Below, one piece after another: positions 1-13,473 of a stretch of 64,000 nucleotides of DNA. The stretch lies in NCBI RefSeq assembly GCF_032854445.1, contig NC_088300.1, positions 42,196,984-42,260,983 of the forward strand, read 5' to 3'. Numbering within the stretch: position 1 is the first letter of the stretch; each line of letters starts with the position of its first letter. The notes beneath the pieces are model-generated. The model had not been told where the DNA came from, made no database searches, and saw only the letters and a program-made list of their open reading frames with translations. A program made the position numbers and the translations under genes. This DNA comes from Liolophura sinensis. Lineage: Eukaryota > Mollusca > Polyplacophora > Chitonida > Chitonidae.

Positions 1-450
1 AAGTAGGGAGTTCAAAGATCTCTACACATGACCCTTAACATGGAACGAGTTTAATCAGGCATGCAACAGCTTTAAGATTGTTTTGAATTTCTTTTTCATT
101 TACTTCCGCATCTGGATTTTTTGCTGACAAAAATTCCCTTTGTTGTAACGAAAAAATATGTTTTTAATAGTTTGGATAAATGCAAAATTGCAGTCCATTA
201 AAATGAGTAGAAAATTATTCTTGCTCTTTACAAATGGCTTAGGGCAAATACGTTTCATAGAACTGATTAAACGCTGAAATATTAAATTCGTTTGCGACTT
301 ATATAACCGATCTGTGAAACCACCTCGAGTCATACCGTTAACAACAGATGGGTACACCCATACATCGATCTATCTAGTATACACATGTGCGATTAAGGGA
401 CACGAAATACATTCCGTGTGTAGAACACAGCTGCTTTAGCTGCTCTTTTG
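1..450. other. Non-coding, no feature seen
   Basis: AT-rich sequence. The only open frame, about 85 codons on the minus strand, has no recognisable domain or splice context. Nothing else is visible up to the left arm of the inverted repeat. Confidence 0.5.
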
Positions 451-1000
451 CTTGAGCTAATCAGGATGCCATCAATTTCACATCTGATCTTAACTTTTCA
501 GAATATTACACCACTTATGGCAGCAAAGGGCAAATTTTGCCTCCTTGGTCCAAGAGAACATGAACCAAGCAAGAGGCATCATCAAAGTTTCATTAGACAG
601 CTAGAATCTTGGTCAAACGAGTCAACCCCAGTGATTAGGTGTTACCTGGCTCAGCGCTTGGGTGGACTCAAAAAATTTCAGGACAATAATCCGCGGAGAT
701 AATCAGACTGAGATTCCATGATCCTGGAATATGAGCTATAGCAGGTTATAATCATGTGATCTGGTCTTCCTTAAAGAGAGGCTGTCTCAGATCGTTAAAA
801 TGAACATAGAAATTGAGAGCCGTCTTTTCGGATACTGTCCCATGTCTCTGAAGATATCATAATAATTTAGAGCCCTCTTTTCGGATACTGTTTGAAGTCA
901 CTCATACCATGTAATAGCCGTAATCAAAGCTTCACATTGACCATGAACTGACAAAATGGGCTTAGCTGGAGCAAATCAGTACAAAACTACGTAAAACATC
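451..1000 (+). repeat. Left arm of a ~0.5 kb diverged inverted repeat
   Basis: This arm matches the reverse complement of 2050-2548 along its length. Shared blocks include cttgagctaatca at the outer end, cagaatattacacca, aaagtttcattagacag, catgtgatctggt, cataataattta, ggatactgtt, tcataccatgtaatagc and cgtaaaac at the inner end. Identity is roughly 70 percent by eye, with small indels. The arm contains an 84-codon frame (448-702), but the partner arm does not keep it open, so coding is unlikely. A long-TIR foldback transposon or an old inverted duplication both fit. Confidence 0.75.
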
Positions 1001-1380
1001 ACACTGTGTATTGCTAAAGTAAGTCTGACAGCCCTTATAAAACAGATTCTTAAAACTTTTAAACTTTTTTTTCAGAAAGCCCAAACCTTAAAACCGTAAG
1101 AAGTACTAAAACAGTTACTGGCCTTGCTGGCCTCAAAACAAAAAGGAAGTTTCTCTAATGCTGTCATCAAGGTTCGGCACATCGGTTATCTTCGTTAATT
1201 TGGGCATAATGTCATTTCCTCCGTTGACAGGTAAACATCATTTTTTAGTATTATGGCTTAAAACAATATTGTCTAAGAGTGGATTAATGAATTTGAGATC
1301 TGCACAGGAAAACCATGGCAGCACGCTTTACGTTGTTTTTTACCTCTTTCTTCAGTGTATATGTATGTATGTGTACCAGG

Positions 1381-1656
1381 AGTTTTACGTCGTATTTTTT
1401 GGTTTTTATTCATATTACGATGAAGAGTCAACATGTGTGTACACACATACCGTGTTTTCTTGTGGCAGGACGAGCCTATTCCAGCAAAGTGCTCTCGCCA
1501 CCAGTCCTGTTTCCTTGCTCTAACCTCTCAGTGCTGAGCGCCAATTAGCGAGGCAACAACAAGTACCATGTTCCAAGCCTTTGGTATGACCCGACTTGCA
1601 ATTGACCCCAGGTCTCCCGGCTTCGAGGTGGGCGCTTTAATCATTAGACCACAACA
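1381..1656 (-). repeat. tRNA-derived SINE-like element, family A, minus orientation
   Basis: Read on the minus strand, this has a tRNA-like head (cgcccacctcgaagccggga, then gtcgggtcataccaaaggct), a shared middle block (ttggcgctcagcactgagag) and a tail containing tacgacgtaaaa. The middle block recurs at 16241-16540 (+) and 24152-24450 (-), which defines a family. It sits between the arms of the inverted repeat. The frames of 121 and 77 codons on the opposite strand here are frames through the repeat. Confidence 0.65.
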
Positions 1657-2049
1657 CATAACCAATGAAATTTGGCTTCTTGTCGGTTCACCTCCGTTGG
1701 AGTTTTATTCTAATTCTACAGAAAGGTCTAAACAATATGACCTCTGGCCAGCAGCTGCGATTTCTGCTGATGATTCCGTATCGATACCAGTCAGTAGCTC
1801 CGTAACATTGTGGAGTTATGGTCTTTGCGGTGAAGTTATGAGCCACGCCGTATTGTACAGCAACTTTACCGGGAAGTACCCTTTGGCTGCGTGATACATA
1901 GATTATCTCCCCACACCGTAATGTAATAATTGTACAGTGCTTTATTATCAATACATCTATGTTTTTTAACCACTGCCCGCCCGATAAGAAAAGAGCATAA
2001 ACACTTGTTCACCTGTAAAGCATTACAGGTCGTCTTTTGTTTTTGTTCG

Positions 2050-2548
2050 AATCATTCGTTTTACGAAGTGGTGTACATTTTAACTGCAGCTAGGCCCACG
2101 TTGTCGTTTTATGGTCAACATGAAGTTTTGACTACCGCTATTACATGGTATGACTGACTTCCAACAGTATCCAAGAATAGGGTCTAAATTATTATGTTGC
2201 CTTAAGATATCTTAGAAGCCTCTCTTTAACTAATACCAGATCACATGCCTATAATCAGCTATGGCTCACATTAAAGGATCATGGAAGATCGATCTTATCA
2301 TCTCCGTGAATTATTGTAGCGAATCATGTCGACTCGACCAATGTGCTGAGCCATGTGGCACATGAGACTGACTCTTTTGACCAAGATTGTAACTGTCTAA
2401 TGAAACTTTGACGATGCTTCTTGGTTGGTTTATCTTTTCGTCGACCAAAGAGACAAAATATGCCCATGGCTGCCATAAAAATGGTGTAATATTCTGAAAA
2501 GCTGTTAAAATCAGATGTGGAATTGATCGGGTCTTGATTAGCTCAAGG
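2050..2548 (-). repeat. Right arm of a ~0.5 kb diverged inverted repeat
   Basis: This is the inverted partner of 451-1000; the shared blocks are listed there. The arms enclose about 1.05 kb that includes a family A SINE. No transposase frame is visible between or next to the arms, so any mobile element would be non-autonomous. Confidence 0.75.
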
Positions 2549-3530
2549 ACAAATTCAAACCCGTATTTATTTCGGCCTCTCCCGAACCGAAGCTCTGAGA
2601 AGTAATTAATTGGATCGAAAATGGTTGAAACTGTGCAGACGTATCTTCACCCGTAAGCGCCATATTGTGAAAAGTATCGAAAACAAAGCGATCATCTTGC
2701 CCTATAGACACCATCTTCCAACGTTTTCCCAGATCCTCAAGGCTAATATCAGTAGTAGATAATTCCCCAATTGATTAGTCCCAACATCAAGCAGTTGATG
2801 AAGCCTAAGGCAGCTGGGGTCTCCACACGGTATGTATGCCGTGCGCCTTAATCACACGTGTGTATGTTAGATAGATCGATCTATGGGCATAAAACTCATC
2901 TTTTGTTAACGGTAAAACGTGTGATCTGACAGCTAGGTAATATGTCGGGAGCGAGTTTAATACTTTAATATTTGCATCAATATTTATTTTCATGGCATAA
3001 TCTTAATCCTTATGTAAACTGACCCGTTCATGTGTGCATCTTCGTCGGATACTCAGTTGTAATAAACCAATAATGGCCGGTCATCAGAAATCCTACATGG
3101 CATCGTAGTCTAGAATATTTGTTTACATACAACACTGGCTATTGATCTGCAAGTTAACATGAAACCCATTTGCCCAACAGCAAGTAATCTTTGACTGATT
3201 TCATTTCACTAGTTTTCCAAATTCCAAAAGATATATTTATTCCTTTACAGAAAAAAACCCTGTTTGCTTGCATAGGACTTGTATCCATACAACCAAATCC
3301 AGGTAAATATCTAAGATACGGTAGTAAATGAAAACGAAACTCGAAACAATCTTAAAGTGGTTCTACGCCAACATGATTGAACTCGTTCTTTGTAGAGTCA
3401 TGTCTAGAGATCTTTGACCTGGCTACCCTTGAATGCTTTCACGTTAGTCTTTTGGTTGTTTTCTCCTTTTACTGGTTAACGTATACACAGCGAATCTTGG
3501 GTGACACCTGAAAACTAGTCGACTAAAATA
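2549..3530. other. Intergenic, nothing recognised
   Basis: No supported gene. The frame on the minus strand at 2805-2993 has no domain and no splice support. Confidence 0.5.
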
Positions 3531-3533
3531 TCT

Positions 3534-3565
3534 CCCCCCCCCCCCGCACACCCACCCACCCAAGG
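3534..3565. repeat. C-rich simple repeat
   Basis: A run of about eleven C is followed by short ccca units. It is low-complexity DNA and a likely place for length errors in the assembly. Confidence 0.8.
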
Positions 3566-3575
3566 GACAAAAAAC

Positions 3576-5515
3576 CCCACAATAGAATCAATAATGATAT
3601 CTCTTTTGAAGGACCCTCCCTTTGATCTTTGTGAAAGCCGACATTTGAATCACAAACAGGTAATTAATATCTGTTTTACAAAGATTATTTTATTTCTAAG
3701 AGCAAACCATGTATTGAAATCGGGTATTCACCATTGGCGATTGACACTGATAAATTGCAATCCTTGGGTCTGTGAACAGTGGGTGAGAGAGTTAACTTTG
3801 ACAGTCTTAAATGGAATGTTTAATTGCTACGGGCAACAAGAAATAATATCACTGTGGCATTAGTTATGTCAACCCCTTATTCATTTCCTGGGGGATGTTT
3901 AGCTACCAGTATGTAAGAGCCTAGCTTATGAAATACTGTTGATTGTTCCCAAATAAAGATTCATAATGCTGAACACATGAGTAAACTTCGCTTGACTAGA
4001 CCCGTGAACTGTACCACGTTTTGACAGGATAAAGGTTTTAATGCTATCATTGATCATTTGGTAATACAGCTCTTTCTTTCTTAGAGTCGACTTAAATATT
4101 TATCAACAGCAAAGCTTGTTGGCGTGCACAAATCATTGTACTGTAACGCATTCGTGTTGTTCGACTCTTGTAAATCTTCACTTATTCCAGGCGAGCTAGA
4201 CTCAGGGCCACTGAATTATAGCGTAAAGACATTTCCCCTTGATATAATAGGCGTTTGTGTGAGTTTATTTATCTTGAGATGTTAACTGAAAAGTGCAGCT
4301 AAAGAAACGATTGATCAATACGTGTTTAACTGGCTTAGTGCGTATAAGCGGAGTGCATTTAGAAAGGAATTAAGGGTCAGTAATGCGGGATGTCAACACT
4401 TGGGGTGTTACCCAGCGTTAAAGTTGATGTCCTTCATTAAAGAATTTTCAAAATAAGAGCATTTAGAAATCGGGCAAAAGGCCTATTCCACAACGATCCT
4501 TCATTGTTGTGAGAACGCCCCTGGTGTTTAGAATTGAAGCACGCGCTGGTGTTCTAAGAAGCTTTGTTACCCACTCAGTCTGGCGAAGTCAATCATGTCA
4601 GAAAATATGATAGCGTCCGATACCTGTTATAAATAAAGCATGTGCGTAGAGATGTAATGATTTGTAGAACGCCACGCGAGCTTTACAAGTAACTATCAGT
4701 AACTATTGTTAATGAACTGTAAGCATTCTGCCAATAGTTGCTCTTGCCTCACAAAGATTTAATATTTAACGATTACCAATAAGTCCAAGATAACCGTGAA
4801 CTCAAAGGCTTTTACCAGAAAGATAATGATTAGCATAACCACCGAGCTTCGTGATACACACCTGGTGTTCAGATTCCTAGATTGCCTGGTATTTTCAGGT
4901 GTAATTCTTGGAACATTTGCATTAACCTTTTTACGTTGACCTGTGCTAAAGGCAATCACCCTTTGATGAGTTTTTCGGCGGCAGGTAATTCAAAGTGGCC
5001 TTTCATCAAGGGGTCATCCTTCCATACTTCATTGGAGATTTTAATCATTAAATTTAATTAAATATTTTAAACTATTATATTAACTAATATTACAATAATA
5101 AAACGCGTGAGACTTTATCCAGCTGTGTGAGGAGCCAAGGGATATACATGCCACGGTTTGTCGTGACGGGATATTCTTGTACTCCGCTTCACATTTCAAT
5201 TTTCGAGAGTCTTGGGTATTTATCTGACCAGGTATTTGGGCAATGCCATTTGGAATGTGAAGTGAAGTTCGCCTTACCTTTTTATTGATCATACGTGAAC
5301 AAATAACCCTACTCTAGCTGTTTCAACAGAGGTCCTATACGTATTGTTAACTATATAGTAATTGAGTATAGTAATTGTTACGACCCAAATTGTCTGTATT
5401 ATAAAGAGATGGCTTGTTCGAAATACACGACAGTTTAGCTGCACAAAAAGTAACCAAAACCAGCAGATTTTATTTTTCAACAATTTATTAGGTTTAACAA
5501 GAACAGATAACAAGA
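3576..5515. other. Intergenic, nothing recognised
   Basis: AT-rich DNA with only short frames of fewer than 90 codons. None has a protein-like composition or paired splice sites. Confidence 0.5.
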
Positions 5516-5517
5516 CT

Positions 5518-5591
5518 TATACAAATACTAAAGTACTTAAGTTTAACAAGAAAGGATATCAGTATCTATACAAATACTAAAGTACTTACAT
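5518..5591. repeat. Short direct duplication
   Basis: The string tacaaatactaaagtactta occurs near 5520 and again near 5571, about 52 bases apart. It looks like a small local tandem duplication with no coding role. Confidence 0.6.
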
Positions 5592-5999
5592 GTACAACGG
5601 TGTCAAGTCCAAATGGACGCATATACTCCACAATGCTTAAAAAAGCACAGAGGCAATATTCACAAGGGGGAAAATCCACAGTATAACTGAGTGTATGACG
5701 AAATATACACAAAATTCCTGTATAATAACTGTCTATGTCCAAGTGTACAGAGCAATTGTGCTTGAAGACTCCTTGCCGTGGAAGGTCAGTTCCCTTGTTG
5801 GGTGTGCGCAGACTTTGTAAACTGATAGACATCTATGTTTATTCAGGACGCTCCCTGTGTATTTGCCATCAATCACACTGTGTTCACGGTTAACAGTAAA
5901 ACACCGACTCAAAGCCTTTCAAGTAAAAGAAAGCCAAAATATGAAGTAAGAAGTATCACGTACACAACTGAAAACTATGCGTAAAAATACTTTCATTGC

Positions 6000-7080
6000 G
6001 ATTAATTTTTTGATTGAAGGCTTTTCTCTGTGATTAAAATTTCTACTACAACGTTTCTTAGTCCCTGGGGCTGTTGTCGAATCTGTTTCCTGTTCATTAA
6101 GATCTCTGTCGAAGGCGTTTCTTTGTGATGAAGAGTTTTGTCAAATGGCGTTTTTTGGTGATTGGATTTCTGTGGAAAAAGATTCTTATTGTTAAGGATT
6201 ACTGTCGACGGTGTTTCTTGGTGATTACGATTTCTGTCGACTGCGTTTCTTGGTGATTACGATTTCTATCGACGGCGTTTCTTAGTGATTACGATTTCTG
6301 TCGACGGCGTTTCTTGGTGATTACGATTTCTGTCGACTGCGTTTCTTGGTTATTTCTATCGACGGGTCTTTTTGCTGATTAGCATTTCTGTCGACGGTGT
6401 TTCTTGGTGATTAGGATTTCTGTCGAAGGCGTTTCTTGGTGATTAGGAATTCTGTCGAAGGCGTTTCTTGGCGATTATGATTTCTGTCGAAGGCGTTTCT
6501 TGGTGATGAGGAATTCTGTTCGAAGACGTTTCTTTGTGATTAGTAGTTCTGAAAGAGAGGGAGTCCACAAATCGAGTCCCTTTCCTATCATGATTTTTCT
6601 CTGTGATGATTTTCTGGTTTTTGTTGACGGCTTTTGGGTTTATCGATAGTTTCTATCGATTCTTGGTGATGAGGAATTCCACATAAGACCTTTCTCTATA
6701 ATTAAGATTTCTATCGACAGCGTTTCTTATTCACAGCGACGGTTATCGAAGGTGTTTCCTGCTGATTAGGATTTTTGTGGAAGGCTTTCTTGGTGATTAA
6801 GACTTGTATCGAGGGTGTTTCTTGATAATTAAGATCTCTATGGACGACATCTCTGGTTGATTAGGATTTCTGTCAACGGCGTTTCTTGGTGATAAGTATT
6901 TCTGTCACAGGCGTTTACCTCTAGATATTATCGCTTCTATAAATGTTTTTCGGAGTAATGATTATTCTGTTGACGGCCTTCTGCAATCGTGACGGTTTTC
7001 TCTAGTCGTGACGGTTTTTTCACCAGTCGTGATGGTTTCTATTTATGGTATTTCCCGGTGATCACAAGGATTCTGTTTTC
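6000..7080. repeat. Diverged minisatellite, ~32-bp unit
   Basis: The unit reads roughly tctgtcgacggcgtttcttg followed by gtgattacgatt. Central copies (about 6190-6560) are regular at 32 bp; the flanks decay to recognisable fragments such as ttcttggtgatta and gtcgtgacggtttt. The whole stretch is non-coding. Decay towards both ends is usual for an array that grows by unequal exchange in the middle. Confidence 0.8.
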
Positions 7081-10000
7081 TTTTCCGGTAATTATTGATT
7101 TATATACTAATTTTGTTGCGGACTTTTTAAAATTGCGAGCCAAACAATCGACTTGGTAAATGAGTATATATAGCAGTAGGGGCTAGCCACCATGTCATTA
7201 ATGAGTTAAATTGTTTTAATGTCGGAAAATTGATAATGATAGCAATTGTCCTTTATATTTATGGTATGTTCCGTTGATAAGTAGCCGTATTCTATCACGG
7301 CTAATTGCAGTAAAGTGGTTGTCAGTAAAATGATGCTTCGCTTATTGAGCTACAATGTCTCAGATTGACAGGCCTCTGGTTACAGATAAGCTTTTCCATC
7401 CCAACTCTGCCATCTCAGGTGCATCTTTCCGGCGTTCTGTAACAGTCACGGGGAGACGATGTTTGGTAAGTTCATTACCTCTCGCAAACAGAGTAACATC
7501 AGGGAAAATAATGGCAACGGGGCGTTCGGCCATGATCATTCCCGTCATGGTTAGTTCATAACAGCCTGAAAAAAGTCTCTAATGTTTGCTCGGTTATACT
7601 CATTATGTGTTTGCAAACAGAGGACTGTGTGGTCTGTCAATTTTGCTGATGTGATTTATCCATGGCTTTATTCTCTGTCCCTCCAATAATATCCGGCTCA
7701 GTCTTATTTCCTACACAAGTGGGCGATCAAAAATAAATGTGTAAATGTTTGTATGCTTTTAAGTGCGAAGCAAGTAAATTACCTTGACTGTACTTACGGC
7801 CCGACTTTATAATTGTTATTGATTTGTCCAGAATATGATCAGTATGGAAGGAATTAGATTTGTTCATAATCATGATAAAAAATTATCTCATCGGGATAAA
7901 CAAATGGAACTGTCTGACCATGGAAGTTCATAGGCTTCCAAGAGGTAGCGTGTTTTGTCTGGATATCATCTCATTTTTCTAACTGTGGTGGTTGTTATGT
8001 GACTCCATCTCTTCTAGTCCCGACACAATCAGTGCTAACCCGCACGTCAAGTCGAAGAAGACTTACATGGTACAAAAACTCTCCGATAAAAGGCTCGGCT
8101 GGCTCTATAGGAAGCCTTATACACAATTCCACTGGATTCACTTTTGACCAAAGATTTCGGCTGTAAATAGAATATTATTTTCTAACTAACATCTTGACTT
8201 TCCTATGTGTGTAGGACCAAGAGGTCCAATGTGGGCGTCAGTGGGGAGACACAACGTAGTTGATTCAGTGTGAGACAGTGCACATATGAGAGAATTCTTT
8301 AATCTATAGTTTCGGCTCAACGTCGTCTCAGTGTCTCTACCTATCTTTCCGCTGACTGCAGGGACACATGTGATACTTGGCAAATGGTCACACAATGTAA
8401 AATGCCAAGAGCTGACATTAACTGCATTTCCATGTCCACCTGCCACAGCATTGCACATTTAGAGACATTAAAAGCACTGCTGTAGCAGTTTGTTCAGTGA
8501 TTGTGACAGAAAACATTGCTGTAGGAGTTTGCTCAGTGAAGATGACATTCGATCTTGGCGTGAAATCAGACATCAGTATACCAGCTGTCAGCCATAATGG
8601 TTCTCCAGGTCAACATTCACAAGATCAGTTTACAAACCAACGTTCAACACAAGCCACCAAATGACTAAGAAGGTATAGAAAGTATGCTTTTTTATTGTTA
8701 TACAGCTTATATAGTAGAACTGTGCTGCTAAAGCACAGCAGATGTTTTAAATTAAACACGACAGTTGACACCAATTTCTGATGGCAGTAGGCCTATAGCA
8801 AGCAGTTTTTTGAGCTGCTTTTAGAAAGCAAGTTTTTTCACATTTAAAACCGTTAGCGACACTATTAGACGATTACTCGCCTTCTCGAAGATTTTTTGAC
8901 GCCTCCAAGTCCAATTTTCGATTATCAGTTATTTCGGTTACCTCTAGTGTAATGCTTGCATGTAAAGAACAGCATAGTTCTGTACATCAGGTGCTCAGTG
9001 GTGTATGGCGATTTCATGCTGATACCACAGTCTGTTTCCGGGTAATACTGTGGCGGTTTGAACTTTTGTAGTGAGATTACAAGCCACTAGGAACCTGTAG
9101 CAACCTTATTACCACACAAGTACTGGGCAGTATCCCGCTGTTCTTTTTATGTCACACAAGGTACGTCTGTTTCTTAAAATCCACAGTGGATAAGGAAACT
9201 CTTGTTTGCAAATATGAGACAGAACTTTCATGATCTCTGGCAAACTGTGTCATACAAGTGTAGTTAATTCCATTTAACTTAGCGATAGGGGGTGTGTAAA
9301 CATCTACCTATTTTACCTCAACATGCTGTTTTTAGGAACGAGTAATCTTGCAAATTATCCACACAGTACTGGTTTAAAATTTGGATTGGACATCATGCCT
9401 AGAAATCCACTTCTTCACTCAAACTGATGTTCGCCTTTATCTTAAATGTCATCAGCTTTTTTGATATTTATACATTATTTCTTACATGTTACTTTAAGAA
9501 CGGTCGCTTTAGCTTTGAAAATGGGGCTTCCATTCGAAGTTAACATGTTCTATACGAACAACGGACTTGACACTTGCCGCTTTTGAGCCCTAATCACAAA
9601 TGTGATCACGCCGACATCTAACACGTTTAGCTATTGTTTTCGCGAGGGGCGCATGCGCTCCTGTTGTTGACGTTTCGGTGGTGAAAAAAAAAATAACTCG
9701 AAGTCAAAGCGTCAATATTTTTTGTCATGTTAAAAGCATCTGGCACGTCATACTTCTATGTCACTCTAGAATTAGCTTTCAAAACAACACTGCTGTCCAC
9801 CTTTGTGTGTTGAGCTGGTACATAGATTGAAATACTTAAGTAACTTTGTCACATACTTTTAAATAATGTCAGATTCTCAACAGACGTCAACATGACTGAC
9901 GTACCAATCATCACGCTATGAGTACAGGTCACTGAAAACAGACCTTATTTCCATTTGGACAGAGATTTTCCCAGGAAATATCCAATAAAGGTCAGTGTCA

Positions 10001-10174
10001 ATGGGTGCATAAATGCCTTAGCTTGCTGACAATGTATTAAGTGGATTTGGAAATTAAACAGAGGTTTTATATCACAGTTTGATAATCGAGTGATTGTTGC
10101 CTATCAGTAAATATAAGCGATCCTGAGACCCGATTTTCAGGCTACGTTTTCTTTAATCACTGGCCACCCCTCAT
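7081..10174. other. Intergenic, no supported gene
   Basis: One segment (7355-7561) is open on both strands and slightly richer in CpG. It has an acceptor-like site (ccatctcag, ending about 7419) and a donor-like site (ttggtaagttc, about 7465), but the enclosed peptide is not recognisable. The 90-codon minus frame at 8186-8458 has no domain. Nothing else is seen. Confidence 0.45.
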
Positions 10175-10177
10175 CTG

Positions 10178-10292
10178 TTTATATATTTTATTGATGTTTT
10201 ACACCGTACTCAAGAATATTTCATTTATGCGACGGCGGATAACATTATGGTGTGAGGAAACCGGACAGAACCCGAGGGAATCCCTCATCTGT
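10178..10292 (-). repeat. SINE-like family B, 3' fragment, minus orientation
   Basis: It carries the family B tail in reverse (gttttacaccgtactcaaga, then atttcatttatgcgacggcgg) followed by ggaaaccggacagaacccga. It is truncated before the tRNA-like head. A fuller copy lies at 38343-38616. Confidence 0.75.
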
Positions 10293-11743
10293 AAAAGATT
10301 GCCATTCTTCCACAACAACCATTAAAAAATCCGATAGGATGTGTTAATAAAGATGTGAAATTTGAGCTGATTCTAATGTTTGATGAAATTGAAAGTGTAT
10401 ACAAGAGTAAGAAAATGTGAACTTGTGGAACAATTAGGCCTACAAATGGGGATAAGATTAGAAACCCTTCCATAATTTCACTCCGGGTGATGAGAGCTGG
10501 TACAATTTTAGTTTCTAATAACAAAAATTGCATTCTTGCATTTTAAGGATAAGCAGGATATATTTTAAATTGTGCAGCATTCATTTTTACAGAAAAAAAT
10601 TACAATCGCTTATCCACAAAACACCTTTTCCTACATACCTAAAGTATCAACCCGGAGGGGCTCCTGAATGCAGCCGTGTGATTTTTACATTTGCCTCGAG
10701 TCATAGTCTATAATATGTTGGTATTAATGCCTGCATTATATGAAGATATTACTGGCAAAATGTTATAAAAGTTGTCTCCGAAAAAGGATTCCGAATTGAA
10801 GAGTGACCGGGCACTGATTGGATAATATCGCCACACAGACAATATACTTTGTTGAACATAATTTTTCTTCTGTTATTTTTATCTCGTTAAAATATTATCC
10901 GAATTTTGTCTGTTTTTGGTAGAACTGAACGTTTTTTGATCTAAGATTATTATATCCGCCCCTGAAGGTTACCAAGGTGACAAAGGGCTAGAACTTGACT
11001 TCATGCAGTAACATGTCTAAAAAATGGGGGTCATACTAGAATTTTTGACAAGTTCGAGATTCAAGTGGTGTCACCGTGCGAATGTTTCGGGATATATATT
11101 TTGGGGGAATTTGACAACTTTGCAGCAGGTAAGGTAAAGCAATGCGCTCATGTAACCTATATTGGCCATGTGCACAACATCTGAGAGAACAACATGGAAA
11201 GCTTTGCTTACAAAACCGAATTCAATTATCATGTGTTTCCCGTGTTTACTTTACTGCATTTTAACACGCTGATAGCAGGTTTTGCCGTAGGACATATTTA
11301 AGTACCTGTCACTGTTTTCTTCTGTCACACACGCCCAATGCTTTCCACCAGGTCTTCTGCAACAGAAAGCTGAGGTTTCCCGAGACTCTCTCAAAAGCAA
11401 TCGCATAACCACTCTACCTACTCTAGATTAGAGTCGTGGCATTTTGCGAGGCAATTAAGAATTCTCAGAGAGCCTTTAGGTCAGTAGAGGATGAAATGTT
11501 AAAAAATGACTACAAAGGTAATTAACCTTTATTCGTTGGCACGCCTTAATGTGTAATAGAGTTGGTTATGCAATATATATTCTTCCACCACCCCTTTTCT
11601 TGTGGCGCTCAATATAAGCATAAAACCATACACAATACAGATCGACCAGACGAAGTAGTGCACAGGAGGGTTATAAAAAGTTTTACAGCCCTGTAACGAC
11701 TGTAGTGTAGAGGGCGTCACAAAAGAGGCGTTTCACAGTCATA
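10293..11743. other. Intergenic, nothing recognised
   Basis: AT-rich sequence with no frame that looks coding and no clear repeat. Confidence 0.5.
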
Positions 11744-13473
11744 CAGCATCCGTTACATCAGTCCGTATATGTACGTTATTAGGGTAGCCTATACTCACAG
11801 ATTATAACAGAGTATGAGTGGTTTACTGAGTCATAACGTGGATACGGCATCATTAAGGCTATGTATACGGTATTAGGGTAGCTTATACTCACAGACTATA
11901 ACAGCGTATGAACAATTCACTAAGTCATAACGTGGATACGGCATCATTAAGGCCATGCATACGGTATTAGGGTAGCTTATACTCACAGATCATAACAGCG
12001 TATGAGCAATTGACTAAGTCATAACGTGGATACCGCATCATTAACGCCATGTATACGGTATTAGGGTAGCTTATACTCACAGATTATAACAGCGTATGAG
12101 CAATTCACTAAGTCATAACGTGGATACGGCATCATTAAGGCCATGCATATGGTATTAGGGTAGACTATACTCACAGATCGTAACAGCGCATGACTAATTC
12201 ATTGAGTCGTAACGTGGATACGGCATCAGTAAGGCCATGTATAGGGTATTAGGGTAGACTATACTCACAGATCGTAACAGCGCATGAGTAATTCATTGAG
12301 TCATAACGTGGATACGGCATCAGTAAGGCCATGTATACGGTATTAGGGTAGACTATACTCACAGATCGTAACAGCGTATGAGTAATTCATTGAGTCATAA
12401 CGTGGATACGGCATCAGTAAGGCCATGTATAGGGTATTAGGGTAGCTTATACTCACAGATTATAACAGCGTATGAGTAATTCACTGAGTCATAGCGTTTA
12501 TACGGCATCAGTAAGGCCATGTATACGGTATTAGGGTAGCTTATACTCACAGATTATAACAGCGTATGAATAATTCACTGAGTCATAACGTGGATACGGC
12601 ATCAGTAAGGCCATGTATACGGTATTAGGGTAGCTTATACTCACAGATCATAACAGCGTATGAGCAATTCACTAAGTCATAACGTGGATACCGCATCAGT
12701 AAGGCCATGTATACGGTATTAGGGTAGACTATACTCACAGATCGTAACAGCGTATGAGTAATTCATTGAGTCATAACGTGGATACGGCATCATTAAGGCC
12801 ATGTATAGGGTATTAGGGTAGCTTATACTCACAGATCATAACAGCGTATGAGTAATTCATTGAGTCATAACGTGGATACGGCATTATTAAGGCTATGTAT
12901 ACGGTATTAGGGTAGACTATACTCACAGATCGTAACAGCGTATGAATAATTCACTGAGTCATAACGTGGATACGGCATCATTAAGGCTATGTATACGGTA
13001 TTAGAGTAGACTATACTCACAGATCGTAACAGCGTATGAGTAATTCACTGAGTCATAACGTGGATACAGCATCAGTAAGGCCATGTATACGGTATTAGGG
13101 TAGACTATACTCACAGATCGTAACAGCGTATGAGTAATTCATTGAGTCATAACGTGGATACGGCATCAGTAAGGCTATGTATATGTTTTTAGGGTAACTT
13201 ATACTCACAGATCGTAACAGCGTATGAGTAATTCATTGAGTCATAACGTGGATACGGCATCATTAAGCCATGTATAGGGTATTAGGGTAGCTTATACTCA
13301 CAGATCGTAACAGCGTATGAGTAATTCATTGAGTCATAACCTGGATACGGCATCAGTAAGGCCATGTATACGGTATTAGGGTAGCTTAGACTCACAGATC
13401 ATAACAGCGTATGAGTGGTTCACTAAGTCATAACGTAGATACGGCATCCGTTACATCAGCCCTGCTACATACA
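11744..13473. repeat. 94-bp satellite array, about 18 units
   Basis: Each unit contains tattagggtag, atactcacagat, taacagcgtatgag, gagtcataacgtggatacgg and catcagtaaggccatgtata. Landmarks recur every 94 bases from 11777 to 13374, with one 93-bp unit. Variation is mostly at a few fixed sites (gcttat or gactat, attcact or attcatt, cagta or catta), so units fall into subtypes. Both ends carry the same variant gcatccgttacatcag (about 11747 and 13445), which defines the array borders. The array has no sustained open frame. Confidence 0.92.

Noticed and set aside
11744-13473. CRISPR array
   Set aside because: The repeats are contiguous 94-bp units with no unique spacers, in a eukaryotic sequence.
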